From NCBI GenBank assembly GCA_028817405.1, contig JAPPPS010000135.1, forward strand, positions 1 through 47,687: DNA of 47,687 nucleotides. The letters run 5' to 3'. A program made the translations under genes and the position numbers. Below the pieces are notes generated by a model. That model saw only the letters and a program-made list of their open reading frames with translations. It had not been told where the DNA came from and ran no database searches. This DNA comes from Gammaproteobacteria bacterium (GTDB taxonomy: Bacteria; Pseudomonadota; Gammaproteobacteria; Arenicellales; Poriferihabitantaceae). How positions within the stretch are numbered: the stretch's first letter is position 1; the number at the start of each line of letters is the position of its first letter. Shown piece by piece: positions 1 to 9,252 of the stretch.

Positions 1-229
1 TCTGCAGGATGTGCGTCAAACTGGTGGCGTCGGTCATGTCGCCGGCGTGCAGCACCAGGTCGTAACCGGACTCGAACGGGTCGTGGTAAAAACGCTCGAT
101 GCGCGCCGTGTTGAAGGTCGAAGTGCGGCGGATGATGCCGTGCACTTCGTAGTTTTTGTGCAGCAGGAACTCGGTCAAGTACGAGCCGTCCTGGCCGGTG
201 ATGCCGGTGATGAGTGCGCGTTTTTTCAT
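1..229 (-). CDS. gmd: GDP-mannose 4,6-dehydratase, N-terminal part (runs off window)
   Basis: Reading the minus strand from an ATG at 229 gives 76 codons beginning [17 protein letters not shown], open to the left edge. The Rossmann NAD(P)-binding glycine motif GITGQDG lies at residues 9-15, followed by the family segment IIRRTSTFN. This is the start of GDP-mannose 4,6-dehydratase, which converts GDP-mannose to GDP-4-keto-6-deoxymannose, the precursor of GDP-fucose, GDP-rhamnose and perosamine for surface polysaccharide. The gene is divergent from the glycosyltransferase-like gene at 357, with 127 bp between them that may hold both promoters. No clear Shine-Dalgarno is visible upstream. The C-terminal three quarters lie outside the window. 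Confidence 0.93.
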   Translation of the reverse strand, partial: MKKRALITGITGQDGSYLTEFLLHKNYEVHGIIRRTSTFNTARIERFYHDPFESGYDLVLHAGDMTDATSLTHILQ

Positions 230-356
230 GGGCGGGCGGCGGCGGGCGGCGCAATTTCGAAGCGAATTGGGCCGCGGTTGAGACGGCGGTGTGGTAGTAT
301 AACCGCATTCCATAAATTTGGCATCGTTGTCCGCCGCTCGTTTTCCATCGCCGCCC

Positions 357-1331
357 ATGCCCGCCAAAGTCGCTCTCATCGTCGTCTACAACCACCACCC
401 GCACGCGGATAACATTCCGGTGGTGGAGCGGTTGTACGGCGCGCGGTTTTCCGACATCTACCACTTGGTGCCATGCGCGCGCGGCTTTGCGCCGGTGGCG
501 ACGGATGGCGACGGCCCGAACATCATTCCGGTGCACGGCAAGTCATGGCATTTTCACGGTTGGTTCGCGCAAGGTTTGCGGCGTTACTTCCGCGCGCGCT
601 ACACGCATTATTTCTTTATCCACGACGACTTGCTCCTCAACCCCGCCATCGATGAGAACAACTTCCGCGAACACCTGAACTTGCAACTCGACGACACCGC
701 TTTCACCACCAACTTCTACACCTTGCACCAGCGGCTGGAATGGAACTACGCGCCGGAGGCGTATCGTTTCCGCGGCCGCATCGCGGCGTTGCCGGCGGTC
801 GACGAAGCGCGCCGGCGTTTTGCCGCGCATGGCTTGCGCACCGGGCGCGTGGGGTTTAACTTGCGACTGTTTGCGCGCGGCGTTTATGTACCCCCCCCCC
901 CCCCCGCGGCTGCGCGCACCGTCGCGCGTCTCAAGACGCCGCTGCGTTATCTGACGCTACTTCTGCGGCGGGCGCGACGGTTGTTGCTGTGGCCCGCGGC
1001 CAGCCGGCAACTCGCGTATCCATTGGTCGGCGGCTATCCGGATTTGGCGGTGGTGCCGGCCGCGCGCATCGAGGAATTCTGCAAATACTGCGCGGCGTTC
1101 GCCGACGCCAAGTTGTTCGTCGCCATCGCCATGCCGACCGCGCTGGCGTTGTCATGCGCGAACATCAACACCCACGAAGACATTCCGTTGTGGGGTTGGC
1201 ACTACTGGCCGTATGAATCATGGGACGCGATGCGCGCCTCGCACGGTGAAGATAAGTTGAACGCGTTGCTGGAAAATTTTCCGGAAGGATGTTTGTTTAT
1301 TCATCCGGTGAAGTTGTCGGATGACGGTTGA
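357..1331 (+). CDS. Glycosyltransferase-like protein of unknown specificity, with in-frame poly-C tract
   Basis: The product is 324 aa from ATG 357. An in-frame codon at 318 would add 13 residues that look like non-coding sequence. A hydrophobic beta-strand ([11 protein letters not shown], residues 4-14) is followed by [11 protein letters not shown] (86-96), whose Asp pair resembles the DXD metal/sugar-nucleotide motif of glycosyltransferases. I cannot assign a named family. Its divergent neighbour gmd makes nucleotide-sugar, which fits a role in surface glycan synthesis, but that is inference. Five consecutive CCC proline codons (179-183) form a 15-C homopolymer. Losing one C gives a TGA at 952-954; gaining one C gives a stop at 1214-1216, so tract length would switch the gene on or off. 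The gene converges on lpxH, 43 bp away. Confidence 0.72.
   Translation: MPAKVALIVVYNHHPHADNIPVVERLYGARFSDIYHLVPCARGFAPVATDGDGPNIIPVHGKSWHFHGWFAQGLRRYFRARYTHYFFIHDDLLLNPAIDENNFREHLNLQLDDTAFTTNFYTLHQRLEWNYAPEAYRFRGRIAALPAVDEARRRFAAHGLRTGRVGFNLRLFARGVYVPPPPPAAARTVARLKTPLRYLTLLLRRARRLLLWPAASRQLAYPLVGGYPDLAVVPAARIEEFCKYCAAFADAKLFVAIAMPTALALSCANINTHEDIPLWGWHYWPYESWDAMRASHGEDKLNALLENFPEGCLFIHPVKLSDDG
891..905 (+). repeat. Homopolymeric C15 tract inside a coding region
   Basis: Fifteen consecutive cytosines encode Pro179-Pro183 of the glycosyltransferase-like gene. With 15 C the frame stays open to 1331; 14 or 16 C both truncate the protein. This has the form of a slipped-strand phase-variation tract. 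Read or assembly error in the tract length is also possible. Confidence 0.9.
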
Positions 1332-1374
1332 CGGTGTTAACTGTCGTCGCGCTAATTAAGTACAGCGCCGCGGT

Positions 1375-2091
1375 TTATTTTTTCAGCGCCAAAATTCCGC
1401 GCTGGTAGTACAACGCGCTGCGGCGTTGATGCCAGTCGCCGAGCACATAACGCCAGGCCGGTTTGCCGTCCAAGTTAAATTGATGCACGGCCGGGCGGTG
1501 GGTGTGGCCGTGGATGAGGGTGTCGGCGCGGTGTTCGCGCATGAACGATTCCACCGCCGATTGGTTGACATCCATCATGGCGCGCGAGGTGCGTTGTTTG
1601 CGCGATTCGCTGCGGCGGCGCAATTCGGCCGCGGTGTCGATGCGCTCGGGCAACGGTTTTTGCATGAACGCGAACCGCCATTTGGCCGACAGCATTTCCC
1701 GCCGCGCCGCTTGGTGCTCGGTGTCGTCGGTGCAGAGCGCGTCGCCGTGCGACAACAAGAAAGCGCGCTCGTCCACCGTGACCGTCGACGGGTCCGGCAA
1801 CAACCGGCAGTTGGTGCGCGCCGCGAACTCGTCGCCGATGAGAAAGTCGCGGTTGCCGCGCATGAAAAACACCGTCACGCCGGCGTCGGTCACCGCGCGC
1901 AGCGCGGCCTCGGCCCGCCCTTGGCCGATGGCGTCCACACCGTCGTCGCCGACCCAGTAATCGAACAAGTCGCCGAGAATGTACAGATGCCGCAACCGCC
2001 GCACCGCCTGCGCCGTAAACCGCTCAAAACGCGCAAACGAATCCGGCCGCTGCGGATTCAAATGAATGTCGGAGATGAAAGCGGTGGACAT
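1375..2091 (-). CDS. lpxH: UDP-2,3-diacylglucosamine diphosphatase (lipid A synthesis)
   Basis: The product is 238 aa from ATG 2091. The open frame runs further upstream, but only through intergenic GACGGT-type repeats. The protein is a calcineurin-like metallophosphoesterase that hydrolyses UDP-2,3-diacylglucosamine to lipid X at the inner membrane. Metal-site residues are visible in order: D8 and H10 (SDIH), D41 (ILGDLFDYW), N80 (RGNRD), H115 (LSHGD) and H194/H196 (HGHTH). This spacing is close to that of E. coli LpxH. Its presence implies a Gram-negative outer membrane with lipid A. lpxH is divergent from cysS. In many gammaproteobacteria ppiB lies between the two; it is absent here. Confidence 0.95.
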   Translation of the reverse strand: MSTAFISDIHLNPQRPDSFARFERFTAQAVRRLRHLYILGDLFDYWVGDDGVDAIGQGRAEAALRAVTDAGVTVFFMRGNRDFLIGDEFAARTNCRLLPDPSTVTVDERAFLLSHGDALCTDDTEHQAARREMLSAKWRFAFMQKPLPERIDTAAELRRRSESRKQRTSRAMMDVNQSAVESFMREHRADTLIHGHTHRPAVHQFNLDGKPAWRYVLGDWHQRRSALYYQRGILALKK

Positions 2092-2200
2092 GACGGTGGC
2101 GGCGACGGTGACTCGATGGCGACGGTGACGGTAACTCGATGGTGACGGTGACGGTAACTCGATGGCGACAACGGTGATTCGACGACGACGGTGATTCGCC
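2092..2200. repeat. Degenerate GACGGT tandem repeats between lpxH and cysS
   Basis: The 260 bp between lpxH and cysS contains imperfect tandem copies of GACGGTGACGGTAACTCGAT and variants, concentrated at 2092-2200. Open frames across it on both strands are low-complexity and are not believable genes. Both promoters presumably lie between here and 2351, but no clear -35/-10 pair stands out. Confidence 0.7.
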
Positions 2201-2351
2201 GGCGACCGCGCGCCGGCATCGACAACAACGGCATCCCATCGCGGTTTATTGTAGCATTGCAACTCCGCCGGTCCGCGGCGCTCCCCGCCCATTCGCGCAA
2301 CCATTCACCAACCGTGGCCAATCGCGCCAATCGCGCCAATCGCCCGCGCCG

Positions 2352-3749
2352 ATGACCGCCGCCCTCCGACTCTACGACACCTACCAGCGCAAAATTCGCG
2401 CCTTCGCGCCGCTGGCCGGCGACGAAGTGCGGTTATACGCGTGCGGGCCGACGGTGTATGACTACGCGCACATCGGCAACTTGCGCACCTATTTGTTTGA
2501 GGATGTGTTGCGGCGGACGCTGGAATTCTTCGACTACCGCGTCCGCCATGTGGTGAACATCACCGATGTCGGCCACCTCACCTCGGACGCCGACAGCGGC
2601 GAGGACAAAATCGAGCAGGGCGCGCGGCGCGAGGGGCAGAGCGCGTGGGACATCGCCGCGCGTTACACGCGCGCGTTTCAGGCCGACTGGCGGAGATTGA
2701 ACATGCGAGAGCCGGCGGTGTGGTGCCGCGCCAGCGACCACATCGCCGAGCAAATCGCCGACATCGCGGAAATCCAGCGCCGCGGCTACGCCTATCTGAC
2801 CTCGGACGGCGTTTATTTCGACACCGCCAAACTGAAAACCTACGGTCACTTGGCGCGCATCGACGCCGCGGGTTTGGCGGCCGGCGCGCGCGTCGAGGTC
2901 GGCGAGAAGCGGCGCGCCACCGACTTCGCGCTGTGGAAATTCAGCCGGCCCGGTGAGCAGCGGCAGATGGAATGGGACAGTCCATGGGGAGTCGGTTTCC
3001 CCGGCTGGCACATTGAATGCTCGGCCATGGCGGTCAAATATCTCGGCGCGGAATTCGACATCCACTGCGGCGGCAAAGACCACATCCCGGTGCACCACTG
3101 CAACGAAATCGCGCAGTCGGAAGCCCGGCACGGCACCACCTTGGCGAACTTTTGGATGCACGGTTACTTCCTGCAGTTCGACCGGGCGCGCATGTCCAAA
3201 TCCGGCGGCGATTTTTTGCGCCTCGACGCTTTGCTCGAGCGCGGCTACGAGCCGCTGGCGTACCGTTACCTGTGCCTGACCGCGCACTACCGCAGCGACA
3301 TGAAATTCTCGTGGGAGAGTTTGGACGGCGCGGCCGCGGCGCTGTGCCGCCTGCGCGCGGCCGCGCAAGCGTGGGGCGAGGCCGGCGAAAGTGTCGCGGC
3401 GGATGCGGACGCGGCCACGGTGGCGGATTTTCGCCGCGAGATGGCGCGCGACTTGAACACGCCGCGGGCCTTGGCGGTGGTGTGGGCGTTGGTGAAAAGC
3501 GAGTTGCCGCCGACGGTGAAGAAAGCCACGCTGCTGGAATTGGACGCGATTCTCGGCTTGGAGGTCGGGCGCGCGCCGGCCGAGGAAGCGATACCCGCGG
3601 GGGTGGCGGCGTTGGCCGAGCAGCGCGCCGCCGCCCGCGCCGCGCGCGACTGGGCCGCGGCCGACCGCCTGCGCGGGGAAATTGAGGCGCATGGATTCGC
3701 GGTCGACGATTCGCCGGACGGCAGTACCCTGCGGCGGCAACGCGGCTGA
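2352..3749 (+). CDS. cysS: Cysteinyl-tRNA synthetase
   Basis: The product is 465 aa and charges tRNA-Cys with cysteine. It is a class I synthetase. Visible features are the HIGH-type signature as HIGN (40-43), the KMSKS-type signature as RMSKS (280-284), and zinc ligands C31, C223, H248 and E252 at the spacing of the E. coli enzyme (C28, C209, H234, E238). The segment around NITDVGHLTSDADSGEDK (69-86) differs from the E. coli-type NITDIDDK and, from memory, resembles the form found in several non-gammaproteobacterial lineages. The gene may therefore have been acquired or be a divergent paralogue type. It is transcribed away from lpxH and towards the initiator tRNA. Confidence 0.97.
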   Translation: MTAALRLYDTYQRKIRAFAPLAGDEVRLYACGPTVYDYAHIGNLRTYLFEDVLRRTLEFFDYRVRHVVNITDVGHLTSDADSGEDKIEQGARREGQSAWDIAARYTRAFQADWRRLNMREPAVWCRASDHIAEQIADIAEIQRRGYAYLTSDGVYFDTAKLKTYGHLARIDAAGLAAGARVEVGEKRRATDFALWKFSRPGEQRQMEWDSPWGVGFPGWHIECSAMAVKYLGAEFDIHCGGKDHIPVHHCNEIAQSEARHGTTLANFWMHGYFLQFDRARMSKSGGDFLRLDALLERGYEPLAYRYLCLTAHYRSDMKFSWESLDGAAAALCRLRAAAQAWGEAGESVAADADAATVADFRREMARDLNTPRALAVVWALVKSELPPTVKKATLLELDAILGLEVGRAPAEEAIPAGVAALAEQRAAARAARDWAAADRLRGEIEAHGFAVDDSPDGSTLRRQRG

Positions 3750-3855
3750 GCACGGCGGCTGAGGCGACCGTGGCTTGGCAACTTCCGCCCTTTTTCGACC
3801 CTTTCCGCCACCGTCACCGGAGAACCGCGAAAAATAAAATAATTCCCCGACCATC

Positions 3856-3884
3856 TTGCAATCGGCAATTACACCGGTTACAAT
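3856..3884 (+). promoter_or_regulatory. Sigma-70-type promoter of the initiator tRNA
   Basis: TTGCAA (3856-3861), a 17-bp spacer and TACAAT (3879-3884) form a near-consensus promoter. Its -10 box ends 11 bp before the first base of the tRNA-fMet gene, so transcription would start about 4-5 bp upstream of the mature 5' end. Confidence 0.75.
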
Positions 3885-3895
3885 CGCCAACCTGA

Positions 3896-3972
<77 letters not shown>

Positions 3973-3994
3973 CCGCCCACCGGCGCGCTTACGA

Positions 3995-4019
3995 CCCCGC
4001 TGTTGCGGGGTTTAATTTT
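3995..4019 (+). terminator. Intrinsic terminator after tRNA-fMet
   Basis: A 6-bp stem CCCCGC/GCGGGG with loop TGTT (3995-4010) is followed by TTTAATTTT. It would end the tRNA transcript, or attenuate read-through into rimP 24 bp downstream. Confidence 0.8.
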
Positions 4020-4042
4020 GCCGCGCGGCGGGCAAATCGGCG

Positions 4043-4648
4043 ATGACGGTGATGACGGCGACAACGGCGATGATTGACGGTGCAACTTTAATCGACGCGC
4101 GGGGAACCGCGGCGGATTCGGCCGCGCGCCCGGCCGCGCCGGTCACGGTCGATGCTCCGGCCACCGTCGATGGCTCGGCCACCGTCGCCACCGTCGCCGA
4201 CCTGTCCACGCTGCGCGCCGCCATCGAACCGGCCGTCGATTCGCTCGGTTATGAACTGCTGCATCTGGAGTTTTCGGCACACGGTGGCGGGCGGGTGCTG
4301 CGGCTGTATATCGACGCGCCGGGCGGCATTCGCGTCGACGACTGCGAGGCGGTCAGCCGGCGACTGAATGCGCTGCCGGACACGCTCGACGCGCTGCGCG
4401 TGGCCGAGCATTTGGAAGTGTCGTCGCCGGGTTTGGACCGGCCGCTGGTTAAGCCGGCACATTTTCAGCGCTTCACCGGCCGCCGCGCGCGCATCGTGAT
4501 GCGCGGCCCCGGCGCGGCCGGGCGGCGGCGTTTCAGCGGCGAGTTGCTTGCCGCCGGCGATGAGCGCGTGCTGTTGGAAGTCGACGGTGAGCGCATCGAG
4601 TTGGCGTACCGCGACATGGCGACGGCCCGAGTCGAGCCGGTGTTTTAA
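4043..4648 (+). CDS. rimP: Ribosome maturation factor RimP
   Basis: The product is a 201-aa protein needed for 30S subunit maturation. The conserved part begins near residue 52 (ADLSTLRAAIEPAVDSLGYE) and includes RLYIDAPGGIRVDDCEAVSR and the EVSSPGLDRPL segment typical of RimP, followed by the C-terminal SH3-like domain. RimP is usually about 150 aa. The first 50 residues are Ala/Thr/Val low-complexity sequence encoded by the ACCGTC-type repeats seen between genes, so the true start may lie later than the ATG used here. The gene is first in the nusA-infB operon and 42 bp before nusA. Confidence 0.9.
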   Translation: MTVMTATTAMIDGATLIDARGTAADSAARPAAPVTVDAPATVDGSATVATVADLSTLRAAIEPAVDSLGYELLHLEFSAHGGGRVLRLYIDAPGGIRVDDCEAVSRRLNALPDTLDALRVAEHLEVSSPGLDRPLVKPAHFQRFTGRRARIVMRGPGAAGRRRFSGELLAAGDERVLLEVDGERIELAYRDMATARVEPVF

Positions 4649-4690
4649 TCCCCGGCGCGCATATATTTAATCTCACGATTGGCGGCAACC

Positions 4691-6199
4691 ATGGCAACCA
4701 CGCACACAATCACGCACAGCGAAATTCTGCAGATGGCGGATGCGGTGTCGCAGGAGAAGGGCCTGGACAAGGATGTGATTTTCAGCGCCATCGAGGCCGC
4801 GCTGGCGACCGCCACGCGCAAGCGCCACGACGACGACATCGACGCGCGCGTCAGCATCCACCAGGACAGCGGCGAATACGACAGTTTCCGCGTGTGGGAA
4901 GTGGTCGAGGACGACGACGAGTTGGAGTTCCCCGACCGGCAAAAGACGATTAGTGAGGCGCGCAAGAAAAACCCCGACATCGAAGTCGGCGGCTTCGTCG
5001 AAGAGCCGATGGACAATGTTGAGTTCGGCCGCATCGCCGCGCAAGCCGCCAAGCAAGTGATTATGCAGAAGGTGCGCGAGGCGGTGCGCGAGCAGACCGC
5101 CGAGCGTTACAAAGACCAGCGCGGGGTGCTGATTTCCGGCACCGTCAAACGCCTGGACCGCGGCAACGCGATTATCGACTTAGGCGACAGCGAGGCGCTG
5201 CTGCCGAAGTCCGGCATGATTCCGCGCGAGGGTTTGCGCCCCGGCGACCGCATCCGCGCGCTGCTGCAGGACATCGACACCGAGGCGCGCGGCCCGCAGT
5301 TGATTCTCACGCGCCTGACGCCGGAGTTTCTCATCGCGCTGTTTAAGTTGGAGGTGCCGGAAGTCAGCGAAGGCATCATCGACATCTTGAGCGCGGCCCG
5401 CGACCCCGGCTCGCGCGCCAAAATCTCGGTGCGCACCAACGACCCGAATGTCGACCCGGTCGGCGCCTGCGTCGGCATTCGCGGCTCGCGCGTGCAGAGC
5501 GTGTCCAACGAAATCGCCGGCGAGCGCGTGGACATCATCGTGTGGTCCAGCAACCACGCGGAGTTCGTGATTCAGGCGCTGGCCCCGGCCGAGGTGGAGT
5601 TCATTTATATCGACGAAGATTTGCAGTCGATGGATGTGGTGGTGACCGAAGAGAACCTGTCGCGCGCCATCGGCCGCGGCGGCCAGAATGTGCGCTTGGC
5701 GTCCGAGTTGACCGGCTGGGAGTTGAACCTGATGACCGACCAGGACGCGGCCGAGAAGCAGGAAAACGAGCAGCAAGCGTTGATTCAGGATTTTATGCAG
5801 CGTCTCGACCTGGACCAAAATGTCGCGTCGATTTTGGCGCAGGAAGGGTTTCACTCGCTGGAGGAAATCGCGTACGTGCCGAAGCAGGAATTGCTCGACA
5901 TCGAGGAATTCGACGAGGCGTTGGTCGACGAATTGCGCAGCCGCGCGCAGGACACGCTGCTGACCAGCGCGATTGCGTCGCAGGAAGAGAAGGAGCCGGA
6001 GGAGGCGCTTCTGGGCATGGAAGGCATGGACGAGGAGACCGCGCATGCGCTGGCCGGCGGCGGCGTGCGCAGCATCGAGGACTTGGCCGATTGCTCGGTC
6101 GACGAAGTGTTGGACATCGTCGACATCGACCGTGAGCGCGCCGGCGCGTTGATTATGACCGCGCGCGCGCCGCTGTTCTCGGCCGCGGCCGCGGAATAA
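4691..6199 (+). CDS. nusA: Transcription termination/antitermination factor NusA
   Basis: The product is 502 aa from ATG 4691. A TTG at 4679 would add four residues, but the ATG is preferred. The order is an N-terminal RNA polymerase-binding domain, an S1 domain (about residue 130 onward, [17 protein letters not shown]), KH domains ([23 protein letters not shown]), and two C-terminal helix-hairpin-helix acidic repeats (about 360-500). The two C-terminal repeats match the long form found in gamma- and betaproteobacteria. NusA modulates pausing, Rho-independent termination and rRNA antitermination. The position between rimP and infB is canonical. Confidence 0.97.
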   Translation: MATTHTITHSEILQMADAVSQEKGLDKDVIFSAIEAALATATRKRHDDDIDARVSIHQDSGEYDSFRVWEVVEDDDELEFPDRQKTISEARKKNPDIEVGGFVEEPMDNVEFGRIAAQAAKQVIMQKVREAVREQTAERYKDQRGVLISGTVKRLDRGNAIIDLGDSEALLPKSGMIPREGLRPGDRIRALLQDIDTEARGPQLILTRLTPEFLIALFKLEVPEVSEGIIDILSAARDPGSRAKISVRTNDPNVDPVGACVGIRGSRVQSVSNEIAGERVDIIVWSSNHAEFVIQALAPAEVEFIYIDEDLQSMDVVVTEENLSRAIGRGGQNVRLASELTGWELNLMTDQDAAEKQENEQQALIQDFMQRLDLDQNVASILAQEGFHSLEEIAYVPKQELLDIEEFDEALVDELRSRAQDTLLTSAIASQEEKEPEEALLGMEGMDEETAHALAGGGVRSIEDLADCSVDEVLDIVDIDRERAGALIMTARAPLFSAAAAE

Positions 6200-6228
6200 A
6201 CCGCCACCCATCGCTCGCGAGGCGCGGC

Positions 6229-8856
6229 ATGTCGCAAGTCAGCATCACCGATTTCGCCCGGCAGATTCGGGTCACGCCGGACAAACTGCTGAGCCAGTTG
6301 GAGCGCGCCGGCATCACCGGCAAGCGCGCGCAGGACCTGCTCGAGGACGACGAGAAACGCAAACTGCTGGAGTTCCTGCAGGACAAAAGCCGCAACCTCC
6401 AGACCGCGGGCCAGCAGCCGGGCCAGCAGATTACGCTCAAGCGCAAAACCACCAGCGAAATCAAGCAGACCTCGCGCACCGGCGCGGCGCGCACCGTGCA
6501 TGTCGAGGTCAAAAAACGCCGCACTTTCGTCAAGCGCAGCAGCCTCAATCAGCGCACCGTCGACGCGGTCCGCCAAGCCGGGGGAACCGCGGCCGCGGAG
6601 ATGGCGGCGGCCGAGGCGCAGGCGCAGGCGGCATTGGAGCGGGACGGTGTTGAGGCCGGCCCGGCGACGCTGCCGGTGGTCGAGCCGGCGGTCGATGCGC
6701 GGGTTGAGCCGATGCCGGCGGCCGCGGTCGCCGCGGCCGCCACCGTCGAATCCGGCGCCGCAGTTCAGCCGGCCGCGGCCGAATCCACCGTCGCGGCCGC
6801 CGCCGAAACCGACCCCGCCAAAACCACCGTCGCCAAGTCGGCAAAGCAGCCCACGGTACGCAAGCGTCAGCCGGCCGACCCGCCGGCCCGGCCGGCGCCG
6901 CCGGTCGCCCCCGGGCGCAAGTCCAGGGGCAAGGGCAAAAAGAGCCGCGCCGCCGCGGACGGCCGCCGCGCCGAGTTGCGCGCGGTGCGCGAGCGTCGCA
7001 ACAAAGCCCGGCGCAAGCAGCCGATGCGCAAGATTTCCTCCGCGATTTCGGACGCGCATGCGTTCGTCAAGCCGACCCAGTCGGTGGTGCGCGAAGTGGC
7101 GATTCCGGAGACCATCAGCGTGGCCGAGTTGGCGCAGTCGATGTCGGTCAAAGGCGGCGAAGTCATCAAGGCGCTGATGGCCATGGGCACGATGGCGACC
7201 ATCAACCAGATACTCGACCGCGACACCGCGATTTTGGTGACCGAGGAGATGGGCCACCGCACCAAGTTGGTGGACGACCACGACCCGGAGGCGCAACTGC
7301 AGACCGGCGACGACCCCAAGCGCGAGTTGAAACCGCGCCCGCCGGTGGTGACGGTGATGGGGCATGTCGACCACGGCAAGACCACGCTGCTGGATTACTT
7401 GCGCAAAACCCGCGTGGCCGGCGGCGAGGCCGGCGGCATCACCCAGCACATCGGCGCGTATAAAGTGCAGATTGACCACGGTGAACACCATGGCGAGATT
7501 TGCTTTCTCGACACCCCGGGCCACGAGGCGTTCTCGGCCATGCGGGTGCGCGGCGCGAAAGCCACCGACTTGGTGATTCTGGTGGTGGCCGCGGACGACG
7601 GCGTCAAACCGCAGACCGTCGAAGCCATCCACCACGCGCGCGCCGCCGATGTGCCGATTCTCGTTGCCCTCAACAAAATCGACCGTGAGGAAGCCGACTC
7701 CGACCGGGTGCGGCAGGAATTAGCGGCGCACGGTGTGGTGTCCGAGGCCTGGGGCGGCGAGACGCTGATGAACGAAGTGTCGGCGACCACCGGCGAAGGC
7801 ATCGACGGTTTGCTGGAATCGGTGCTGCTGCAGGCCGAGGTGCTGGACTTGAAAACCCACGACAGCGGGCCGGCCAGCGGCCAGGTGGTGGAAGCGCGGC
7901 TGGACAAGGGGCGCGGGCCGGTGGCCACGGTGCTGGTGCAGCGCGGCAGTTTGCGCCAGGGCGATTTCGTACTGGCCGGGCGCGAGACCGGGCGGGTGCG
8001 CGCGCTGACCGACGACCGCGGCCGGCCGTTGAAGCAGGCGGGGCCGTCGACGCCGGTGGAGATTCAGGGCCTGGCCGGGGTGCCGGTGGCCGGCGACGAT
8101 TTGTTCGTGGTCGGCGACGAGCGCAAGGCGCGCGAGATTGCGATGCACCGTCAGGGCAAATTCAAGGAGACCAAGTTGGCGAAGCAGCAGTTGCACAAGG
8201 TGGAAAGCGCGTTTCACCGCATGGGCGGCAACGACGCGCAGTCGCTCACCGTGCTCATCAAAGCCGATGTGCAAGGCTCGGTCGAGGCGTTGTCCGATGC
8301 GCTGGAAAAACTCTCGCGCCAGGACATTCAGGTCAAGGTGGTGCACGGCATGGTCGGCGGCATCACCGAGTCCGATGTCAACCTCGCGGCGGCCTCCGGC
8401 GCGATGATTATCGGCTTCAATGTGCGCGCCGACTCCGCGGCCCGCCGCCTGCTGGAGAGCGAGAGCGAAAGCGTCGCGGTGCATTATCACAATGTGATTT
8501 ACGATGTCATCGACTTGGTGAAGGCGTCGATGACCGGCATGTTGGCGCCGGAAATCCGCGAGCGGCCGGTCGCGCTGGTGGAAGTGCGCGAGGTGTTCAA
8601 GGCGCCGAAAATCGGCGCGATTGCCGGCAGTTTCGTGGTCGACGGTACGCTGCGCCGCGACTTGCCGGTGCGCGTATTGCGCGACAACATCGTCATCTTT
8701 GAAGGCAGCATCGACTCGCTGCGCAGGTTCAAAGACGATGTGAATGAAGTGCGCAGCGGCTTGGAATGCGGCATCGGCATCAAGAACTACAACGACATCA
8801 AAGTCGGCGACCAGATTGAAGTTTTCGAGGTCGTCGAGACCGCGCGCCAGGTTTAA
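6229..8856 (+). CDS. infB: Translation initiation factor IF-2
   Basis: The product is an 875-aa GTPase that delivers fMet-tRNA to the 30S subunit. It has the N-terminal IF2N fold ([17 protein letters not shown]), a long Ala/Pro/Lys/Arg-rich linker (about 120-270), then the G domain with G1 GHVDHGKT (378-385), G3 DTPGH (428-432) and G4 NKID (482-485), followed by domains II-IV. It lies 29 bp after nusA and 45 bp before rbfA. The linker is low-complexity, as is common in this family, and no truncation is seen. Confidence 0.98.
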   Translation: MSQVSITDFARQIRVTPDKLLSQLERAGITGKRAQDLLEDDEKRKLLEFLQDKSRNLQTAGQQPGQQITLKRKTTSEIKQTSRTGAARTVHVEVKKRRTFVKRSSLNQRTVDAVRQAGGTAAAEMAAAEAQAQAALERDGVEAGPATLPVVEPAVDARVEPMPAAAVAAAATVESGAAVQPAAAESTVAAAAETDPAKTTVAKSAKQPTVRKRQPADPPARPAPPVAPGRKSRGKGKKSRAAADGRRAELRAVRERRNKARRKQPMRKISSAISDAHAFVKPTQSVVREVAIPETISVAELAQSMSVKGGEVIKALMAMGTMATINQILDRDTAILVTEEMGHRTKLVDDHDPEAQLQTGDDPKRELKPRPPVVTVMGHVDHGKTTLLDYLRKTRVAGGEAGGITQHIGAYKVQIDHGEHHGEICFLDTPGHEAFSAMRVRGAKATDLVILVVAADDGVKPQTVEAIHHARAADVPILVALNKIDREEADSDRVRQELAAHGVVSEAWGGETLMNEVSATTGEGIDGLLESVLLQAEVLDLKTHDSGPASGQVVEARLDKGRGPVATVLVQRGSLRQGDFVLAGRETGRVRALTDDRGRPLKQAGPSTPVEIQGLAGVPVAGDDLFVVGDERKAREIAMHRQGKFKETKLAKQQLHKVESAFHRMGGNDAQSLTVLIKADVQGSVEALSDALEKLSRQDIQVKVVHGMVGGITESDVNLAAASGAMIIGFNVRADSAARRLLESESESVAVHYHNVIYDVIDLVKASMTGMLAPEIRERPVALVEVREVFKAPKIGAIAGSFVVDGTLRRDLPVRVLRDNIVIFEGSIDSLRRFKDDVNEVRSGLECGIGIKNYNDIKVGDQIEVFEVVETARQV

Positions 8857-8901
8857 CCGCGCGCGGTTATCCTCTCCGCCATCCGTATCTCCGCGACGCT
8901 C

Positions 8902-9252
8902 ATGGACCGATGCCGGCGCGTGGCCGAACTGCTGCGGCGCGAGTTGTCGCAGTTAATCGCGCGCGAAGTCGGCGACCGGCGGGTCAAGATGCTGTCCATC
9001 ACCGCGGTCACGGTCAGCAAGGACTTGAAGCAGGCGACGGTGTATGTGTCCAGCGTCGAGCGCGGCGCGGCCGCCGATGACATCGAGGACGCTTTGAACC
9101 GCGCGGCCGGCTATCTGCGCCGCTTGTTGGCGCGCCAAGTGCATCTCAAAACCACGCCGAAGTTGGTGTTCAAATACGATGACAGCATCCAGCGCGGCGT
9201 GGAGATGACGCAACTCATCGACTCGCTCACCGACAACCATGCCGCCGGTTAA
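8902..9252 (+). CDS. rbfA: 30S ribosome-binding factor RbfA
   Basis: The product is 116 aa, close to the usual size. It binds the 30S subunit and is needed for 16S 5'-end processing and cold adaptation. The KH-like core is recognisable: RVAELLRRELSQLIAREVGD at 5-24, then the strand and helix pattern leading to LKTTPKLVFKYDDS near the C-terminus. Its last 14 bp overlap the start assigned to truB, suggesting translational coupling. Confidence 0.95.
   Translation: MDRCRRVAELLRRELSQLIAREVGDRRVKMLSITAVTVSKDLKQATVYVSSVERGAAADDIEDALNRAAGYLRRLLARQVHLKTTPKLVFKYDDSIQRGVEMTQLIDSLTDNHAAG

Noticed and set aside
5851-7635. 594-codon minus-strand open frame opposite nusA/infB
   Set aside because: It spans two genuine genes on the other strand and reads as Arg/Gly/Leu repeats; it is typical of high-GC shadow frames.
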